A stretch of DNA of 64,000 bases from the NCBI GenBank assembly GCA_009760855.2, contig WPIO01000002.1, positions 8,494,501-8,558,500 on the forward strand. The letters run 5' to 3'. Below, one piece after another: positions 58,691-64,000 of this stretch. The stretch's first letter is position 1. The number at the start of each line of letters is the position of its first letter. The position numbers and the translations under genes are program-made. The notes beneath the pieces were generated by a model. That model was given only the letters and a program-made list of their open reading frames with translations, searched no databases and had not been told where the DNA came from. Origin of the DNA: Cristatella mucedo (taxonomy: Eukaryota; Bryozoa; Phylactolaemata; Cristatellidae).

Positions 58691-59979
58691 GGCTGCGTCA
58701 CTGAGAGCCCTGAGAGCTTCGCTTGGAGCTGGTCTCGTAAGCGATGTGAGCTAGGGGTATATCTGTGGATATCAGATTAAAGGGCATCCAATTAACGACT
58801 CATCAGCATATCAGATAAGCTACCGTATAGTCTCAGCTTTTAAATGTCAGAACTCGTATCTACCATATTTAAATAAATTTCATGTTCGGTTAATTGGCAG
58901 GATGCTAGCGAAATAAAACGGCTGGTTAGCAAGTTTAGTATAGTAACTTACTGTTCACTCCCGAATCTGGATTTTGCTCTATTCTGACTCAAGTGAAAAC
59001 TCCATTACGAAGCACAATTTACTATAGTGGGAGCATATTGCGGAACCCACGGACAGGCATGTTATTAAAACATTTTGAAAAAGTAACCGCAAAGTCTATA
59101 ACCTTGGCCTTGACCATTCAAACCAGGCTAAGTGGATGACAAACATCGAGGAGCTGCTTGTCACTCGTCAAAACCGACGGCAATAAACTAGTCTGTCTGT
59201 CTGTCTCTAAGCCATGTGTCCTGCAAGGCGAAGGTGCCTAAGCCTTGATCACACTGATTCTAAATAGGGCAGGGTTCGAGCTGGTAATACGCATGGTAGT
59301 TTCATCATGAACAGCAGCTGCCCTCGACATGAACACAGAAAGTGATAGGACTAGTGCATTTATGAAGCTTGGCATGCCCAAACACGTTCGTTTCACTACT
59401 GTTTCATGACTCAATGGATATAGCTGCCGACGGTAAATGAGCAGCACAATGAGGCGATGCGACTTGCCATTCGGCAACTCTTCTAGCCTAACCTTTTGAA
59501 AGTGGTTGCGAACCCTTGCAAAGCAGGGTGAGAAGCAAGGTCGAAGCCTCTACGCGAGAACGCCAACTGCTGTAATTTCCCCTTCGTTGCAGCTTAGCAT
59601 AGATTCGAGTAATAAAGCAGTGAAGCAGCCGTGACGTCACCTGATAAGGAAGCAGTGAAGAGAAAATATAAAGGAAACAGTAGATTTGACCAAATGGGCT
59701 ACGGGCTGCTGCTAGTCATCTTGGCAAGGGTCGGCTGGCTGCAGAATTCCTGGCCGGCCGTAGGAGGGCCCGCTGGACTGAAGCTCCAGAGCCAGTGCCA
59801 GCCAGCCTGTGGTCCCTCGCGATCGGACCAAGGAGGGCCAGGAGGACGGGCGGCGGCAAGCCGAACCGCAAGTAGAATGCAGTGCGCATAAAAACGCTCG
59901 ACGACGCTCCTATATAAATAAAAAGAACCGAGAGCTGCCCGTCTGCTCGAGCCGTAGCAGCAGCAGCAGCAGCAGCAGC
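58691..59979. other. Region downstream of the GPCR gene
   Basis: It holds a (TCTG)n run at about 59190-59207 and, on the plus strand, a GTGACGTCAC palindrome at about 59632-59641 followed by TATAAA at about 59668. The first bases after the GPCR stop are a (GCT)7 run in the sense direction. I found no clear polyadenylation signal for the GPCR. Confidence 0.4.
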
Positions 59980-61029
59980 TCACGTGGCAGAAAGGAATGG
60001 TGGCGAAAGCAAGGCGACCGACTCCTTCGAGCTGGTGCGACCTTTAGTCGGCGGCAGAGGCAGCCTGCTGTGGCTGCCGCAGGGCAGTGCTCTCAGACAG
60101 TGCCGATGGCCCAAGGAGTCGGCTGCAGCGTGCCTAGCCAGGCTCGGGCTCAGTGCTGACGTCAGCACCGTGTGGCGGCCGGCTGCGCCGTGGCCGTGCA
60201 CGCCGCCGCCACCGCTGCCGCCGACCGCGTACTCGTCAGTCGTGTCCTCGCTCTCGCGATTGCAGAGAATCGACCTCAACTTGGAGGCGCACAGCTTTCT
60301 GAACGTGGCCCCGCTCATGCAGTAGAGAATGAAGTTGGCGGCGTTGTTCGAGTAGAGCAGCAGCGTGGACAGGCAGTCGACGAGAAGGGACACGGACTTG
60401 GTGAGCTCGGACTTGTTGTCGTCAGCGTGCAGGTTGCTGTAGGCTTTCTCCACGAACGTCGGCACAGTGGCGAAAAGGAAGAAGATGGAAACCGGAAGAA
60501 GCATGACGGTCTTGCTGCTGGCCGCTCGAGCCTGCCTCTCGGCCATGCTCGGGGCAGCTGCGCTGCTGCCGCCACAGCCGCCGTTCGCCTCGTTTAGAAT
60601 TCCGCTTCGGCAGTCGTTGGCACGTCTCCTCAGGCTGACGACGATGCACACGTTCATGAGGACCATCGCGAGGAAAGGCAGAACGCTTAGCTTGGTCATG
60701 TCGACCCAGTTGTGCACTTTCTTCCAGTAGAAGTCCGCCGACTTCTGGTAGCCGCAGTATCGAGTCACTCTGGTGCCCGTCGCGTCGTACTGCGGACCGA
60801 GCGTCCAGAAAATGTGCACGTTCCACAGGAAGTGAACGACGCATATTGCCGAGATGATGGCGCGAGTTCGATTCATGCTGTTGTAGTAGCGCACTTTGGT
60901 CGGGAAGTAGATGGACAGGCAGCGCTCGGCGGTGACGGCCACCAGAAGCCAGGCCGACGTGTTCATGAGGCTGAACTGGAGGAAGCGCATGGTTCGGCAC
61001 GCCCACTCGCTCGAGTCGCGTATGTCCTT
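59980..61029 (-). CDS. Class A (rhodopsin-like) GPCR, last coding exon (TM3 to C-terminus)
   Basis: The product is a seven-helix plasma-membrane receptor, probably for a neuropeptide; no ligand can be inferred. This exon has 349 codons and starts after a pyrimidine-rich acceptor (TTTTTTTTTCAGAAG, a tandem NAGNAG site). Visible parts: TM3 with the disulfide Cys (WACRTMRFLQFSLMNTSAWL) and ERC in the DRY position; TM4 (AIISAICVVHFLWNVHIF); the loop Cys (VTRYCGYQ); TM5 (LSVLPFLAMVLMNVCIVVSL); a Gly/Ala/Ser-rich third intracellular loop; TM6 (TVMLLPVSIFFLFATVPTFV); and TM7 ending NNAANFILYCMSGATFRKLC, where NPxxY reads NFILY. The C-terminal tail has a GGSGGGGVHGHG stretch. TM1-TM2 are missing and must be on upstream exons. 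The open frame extending to 61233 is intron and not coding. Confidence 0.88.
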   Translation of the reverse strand, partial: KDIRDSSEWACRTMRFLQFSLMNTSAWLLVAVTAERCLSIYFPTKVRYYNSMNRTRAIISAICVVHFLWNVHIFWTLGPQYDATGTRVTRYCGYQKSADFYWKKVHNWVDMTKLSVLPFLAMVLMNVCIVVSLRRRANDCRSGILNEANGGCGGSSAAAPSMAERQARAASSKTVMLLPVSIFFLFATVPTFVEKAYSNLHADDNKSELTKSVSLLVDCLSTLLLYSNNAANFILYCMSGATFRKLCASKLRSILCNRESEDTTDEYAVGGSGGGGVHGHGAAGRHTVLTSALSPSLARHAAADSLGHRHCLRALPCGSHSRLPLPPTKGRTSSKESVALLSPPFLSAT

Positions 61030-61556
61030 CTGAAAAAAAAAGAAGCGGTACGTGCGCACAGCGAACGAGAGAGGCGACTTGAAGGATCCTTCAAGTCGCC
61101 ACACAAAGTTAGCGCACAACTTTGTGTGGCGACTGCTGGTGGGCAGGCAATGCCCACAGAGCTCACTAGTCACTGAACTGTATCGAGTTGGCTGCCTGCC
61201 TGGCTGCTTTGCCCGGGTACATCGCGATGACACTTTGCAGCTAATTTGCTACTGGAAACTGCGGTTTGTTGCTGAAAATTGCAGAGCGTTTGCCATTTGC
61301 TAATGCAGTTCTTTCCTTGAATGTCTAGCCGTGGTCAAGGCTGTGCGACGAAAGTCCCCTATGGAAGATAAGCAAGGCAACTTCAAAAGTCGTGGCAGAC
61401 GCCAGAACGAGATCTGAGGAGGACATGGTTTTACTCTGAACAATGAGGTTGCGGTTCACTATATCACGGACTTATCTGAAAGTCTGTGAAGGTGTGCAGT
61501 CCTAACTTTGTGCAGCACTCAAGAAGCACTCAAACAAAACTGAAAGAAACAGTGAG
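61030..61556 (-). other. GPCR upstream intron with compound palindrome
   Basis: Positions 61073-61100 form a perfect 28-bp palindrome centred on GGATCC. Positions 61094-61110 and 61118-61134 form an overlapping perfect 17-bp inverted repeat with a 7-nt loop. Both share the AAGTCGCC sequence. They lie about 45-105 nt upstream of the GPCR splice acceptor. Confidence 0.9.
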
Positions 61557-61660
61557 CGAAAAGGTAGTAGCACCTACCAAGGAAAAGGTAGTAGCACCTA
61601 CCAAGGAAAAGGTAGTAGCACCTACCAAGGAAAAGGTAGTAGCACCTACCAAGGAAAAGG
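61557..61660 (+). repeat. 24-bp tandem repeat, four copies
   Basis: The unit AAGGTAGTAGCACCTACCAA-GGAA repeats four times plus a partial copy, nearly identical. In one plus-strand frame it encodes EKVVAPTK per unit. Each unit contains a small hairpin, GGTAG...CTACC. No gene context supports coding. Confidence 0.95.
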
Positions 61661-61714
61661 GATATCTGTGATAAGCAGCAGATGCCAATCCCTTGGAGAC
61701 AATCAATTAAGTCA

Positions 61715-61960
61715 GAATGGTCCCTAAGCCTGGAGCTCCCTATCGAATGACGTCAGGATATCTCCCTAATTCATATTTAAAAATAAGCTTAAATCCAAGA
61801 TGCTCTTTGCAGGACTTCTTCGTCTACGTGTGTGAGTTCTTGTTGGTGTGCTTATTCGTGCTAAAAATGTGCATGTTAAAGCCAACTAATTCACATGCTT
61901 TCATCCCAGTATATGAAAAGTGCCTAGCTAAAGATTCATCATCTTAGGGTGCTGCTATTC
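61715..61960 (+). mobile_element. Non-LTR family A, diverged 3' part
   Basis: CCTGGAGCTCCCTATCGAATGACGTCAGGATATCTCCCTAA aligns with the NSLPTCVRTSPDL coding segment. GTGCTTATTCGTGCTAAAAA and AAAGTGCCTAGCTAAAGATT align with the 3' UTR and hairpin. Confidence 0.7.
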
Positions 61961-62059
61961 GTTTTATTTATTTATGGTTTAAAATGACTTGTATATGTCA
62001 TAACGTCATTAGATGTTGGGGTGTGCACGGCAACAATAGGGTCAGTCGAGGATGATGAT

Positions 62060-62540
62060 GATGATAATGCACTTGATAAAGCGCCCTCAGAGAACTCAAT
62101 CTCTTCCTAGGCGCTTTACATTTGCTGCAAAGGGAAACGCGATTGAATCGTGAGTAATATCATGCTTGATAAACAGCATGAACAACGTGGTTAGGGGTGA
62201 CATGCACAGGGTAAGCATACTGTCCTAAATAGGTGTTTTTAAATTCTTTTTAAAGGTGGTCAAGTCAGGCGATGTTCTGACGCAAGTCGGGAGTGAGTTC
62301 CAGGCTTTGGGAGCGTACGAACTAAATGCACGGTCTCCAAAGAATTTGAGGTTTGTATGCGGTATTGGTAAACTGTTGGATTCCGAAAAGCGGTTGGTAC
62401 GATGCTTGGCATGGTGGGGGAGTAGATCTGAGAGATAGGCTGGAGCCAAACAATGAAGTGACCTCAAAGTAAGCGACAAAACTTTGAAGTCGATCCGTTG
62501 CTTGACTGGTAGCCAGTGCAGGTCGGCGAGAAGGATTTGA
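62060..62540 (-). mobile_element. Non-LTR family A, 3' part
   Basis: A (GAT)n/(AAT) tail, the complement of the terminal hairpin, a shortened 3' UTR, and a frame at 62225-62479 encoding LTLRSLHCLAPAYLSDLLPH and PKAWNSLPTCVRTSPDLTTF. It continues to the LADLHWLPVKQRI region near 62530. Confidence 0.92.
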
Positions 62541-63683
62541 AAGTGCCTGGCGATTCGGCTTGGGCAGTCACCTCTCTTAACACACTTTCTCTGGCATGTG
62601 GTAGTCCAATATTAGCTTTATGGAATTAAAAGCAAACTAAGATTGATGAAGCGTGTGTAACACGAATGAACAAAGGCACATCGCCTGTTCAATTCAATGA
62701 ATGAAGCGAAGTATTGTGTCATCTCTTTTGATGCTGCAAGGTCGAGGAAAGAAGGCAGACATTATATTACATTTGCTTACTGTTCGAGAAAATGAATGCT
62801 TCATAGAAAGAAAACCCAGCATGTCGGTGCTTTATAAATACAATTCAAACTAATAAAATTATTATAAATAAAGTTGCATACGATAATCGTCTTTTTGCAG
62901 CAACCCCAAACTAAACTAGCAGAGGTAAACGTAATACTAACACCAATAGCTTATCATTCCAGCAGGATACCGACACAGTCAGCAAAGGGGGAGGTCAGCA
63001 TTAACGACATCACATGTCTGCTGTAGCAAAAAAAGCTTACAACCGAATGCCAGAAGCTGCAGCAGCTGTGGCAAAGATGGCCAGACCGAGACGTATCAGA
63101 TTCTGATGAGCAAATGAAAAGGCGAGGCTGCTGAGCGATTCCTTTCCTGCTGGAAAGAAAATAGAAGACAACGATACAACGACGCTCTCCTCTCCCGACG
63201 ACTTTTCAACGGATGGTAGTATGCGAAAAATTCAAAAGCCAAAGGAGGAAGAGCGCTGGTTAAATCGTAATGCTACTCATGATGACTGGATTTCAAGGTC
63301 GAAGAAAAATCGATATCCATCTTTATCCTAAGCCTGCTCTTCTCTTTGTAAACAAGGCAGGGCTGCTCCTTTGAACCAATATCCTCCGGGGTAATTTTAA
63401 TCAAGAACTCGGCAACTCGCAGCACTGATGCTTAGCTTGCATATTGGCTGGATGCAATGTAATAGTGAAACTTTGTCCGTACCTCCACAGAACCATTAGG
63501 AATAAGTCGGCGTCATGCTTACTGAAGAGTTTTCAATAGTGAGCTGAAAGCCAATGGGTTTGCCTGCGGTTTTGGTGCACGAGCTGTTGCCAATGCACTC
63601 TACCGCAAACAAAAATCAGAAAATGAGAACCTTGGCCGAGTTAGCAGGGCTGTCGAGGAAGCGAGGAGTAGGGAAGAAGCAGC
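62541..63683. other. Intergenic or GPCR intron, nothing recognised
   Basis: I searched both strands for TM1-TM2 of the GPCR and found no hydrophobic exon. If the upstream GPCR exons lie beyond the window, this is intron. Confidence 0.4.
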
Positions 63684-63960
63684 TCAGGACAGCCACCGGA
63701 AACGATGAGCCACAGATAGTCGGCAGCACGAGAGAAGGTGTCGTCGAAAACAAGACGTGCTCCGCAGTCTAGGACCTTCAGAACAAATGTGTCCGATGCG
63801 AACAGTCTTACAGCAGCATAGCAATGTAACGGCTAATCTACTGTCCGTCCTTATATAGAGCCTGATGGGCCAGGAAGGGTGAAGCTGCAGGGGCAGCAGC
63901 AGCTGAGCTAGGTGCACAGGAGCCAAGCCACAGCCGCTGGAGCCAGAGCTGTGGCTAGAG
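63684..63960 (-). mobile_element. Non-LTR family B, diverged fragment
   Basis: The minus-strand frame contains HLAQLLLPLQLHP, RTDSRLAVTLL, KTVRIGHICSEGPRLRSTSC and LLSCCRLSVAHRF. These align with LAELLHRFQPL, KDNQLAVPFL and KTVGDRSLSSAGPRLWNSLP of the 2.9 kb copy. Confidence 0.7.
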
Positions 63961-64000
63961 TAAGATGTTGGCTCTGCGCCAGCAGATCGATCGAGAGAGT

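Noticed and set aside
61030-61233. N-terminal extension of the GPCR open frame to 61233
   Set aside because: A clear polypyrimidine tract and CAG acceptor lie just before DIRDSSEW. The extension lacks TM1-TM2 and contains the palindrome.
61557-61660. CRISPR-like array
   Set aside because: The 24-bp units are directly contiguous without spacers, and the DNA is eukaryotic. The same applies to the 14-bp array at 18224.

Overview
The window is nuclear DNA of an invertebrate animal. The evidence is spliced genes with GT-AG introns, long intergenic stretches, many microsatellites, and fragments of non-LTR retrotransposons, tRNA-like SINEs and pogo/Tigger DNA transposons. I cannot name the species. 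A SPATA18/Mieap orthologue (reported from vertebrates and many invertebrates but, to my knowledge, absent from flies and nematodes) plus an orphan peptide-type GPCR suggests a lophotrochozoan or another slowly evolving invertebrate; this is inference.

Two genes are well supported, both on the minus strand. (1) Positions 27079 down to about 16053 hold a complete ten-exon SPATA18/Mieap (mitochondria-eating protein) gene. The exon phases join without conflict into a model of about 611 residues. It has the conserved N-terminal segment, an IKSRLLPWL signature, a coiled coil, the Mieap C-terminal domain and an RSRSPSP tail. (2) Positions 61029 to 59980 hold the last coding exon of a class A GPCR, from TM3 to the C-terminus. 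TM1-TM2 must lie on upstream exons that I could not find and that probably lie beyond position 64000.

Layout: two CpG-rich islands without a recognisable gene (1-1000 and about 4550-6240; the second carries a (GGC) tract of about 62 triplets); repeat-rich DNA to 16 kb; SPATA18 at 16-27 kb; intergenic DNA and transposon debris at 27-41 kb, including a decayed copy of a widespread uncharacterised invertebrate element protein near 32-33 kb; an 11-bp minisatellite packed with forkhead-type GTAAACA motifs at 41.4 kb; pogo/Tigger remnants at 43.5-44.0 and 50.1-53.4 kb, the second split by two insertions of the same retrotransposon family; a diverged array of roughly 170-bp units at 47.1-50.0 kb; then retrotransposon debris and the GPCR exon.

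Two non-LTR families dominate. Family A ends in a conserved hairpin followed by (ATT)n. Family B ends in ATTAC repeats. A tRNA-derived SINE appears to carry the family A 3' hairpin as its tail, which suggests a SINE/LINE partnership. In SPATA18, three different 5' splice sites (exons 2, 6 and 7) are each followed within about 5-15 nt by a different microsatellite, and intron 7 holds a 14-bp tandem array that repeatedly presents CAG|GTAA donor-like sequence in the sense direction. These are the most interesting gene-linked observations.
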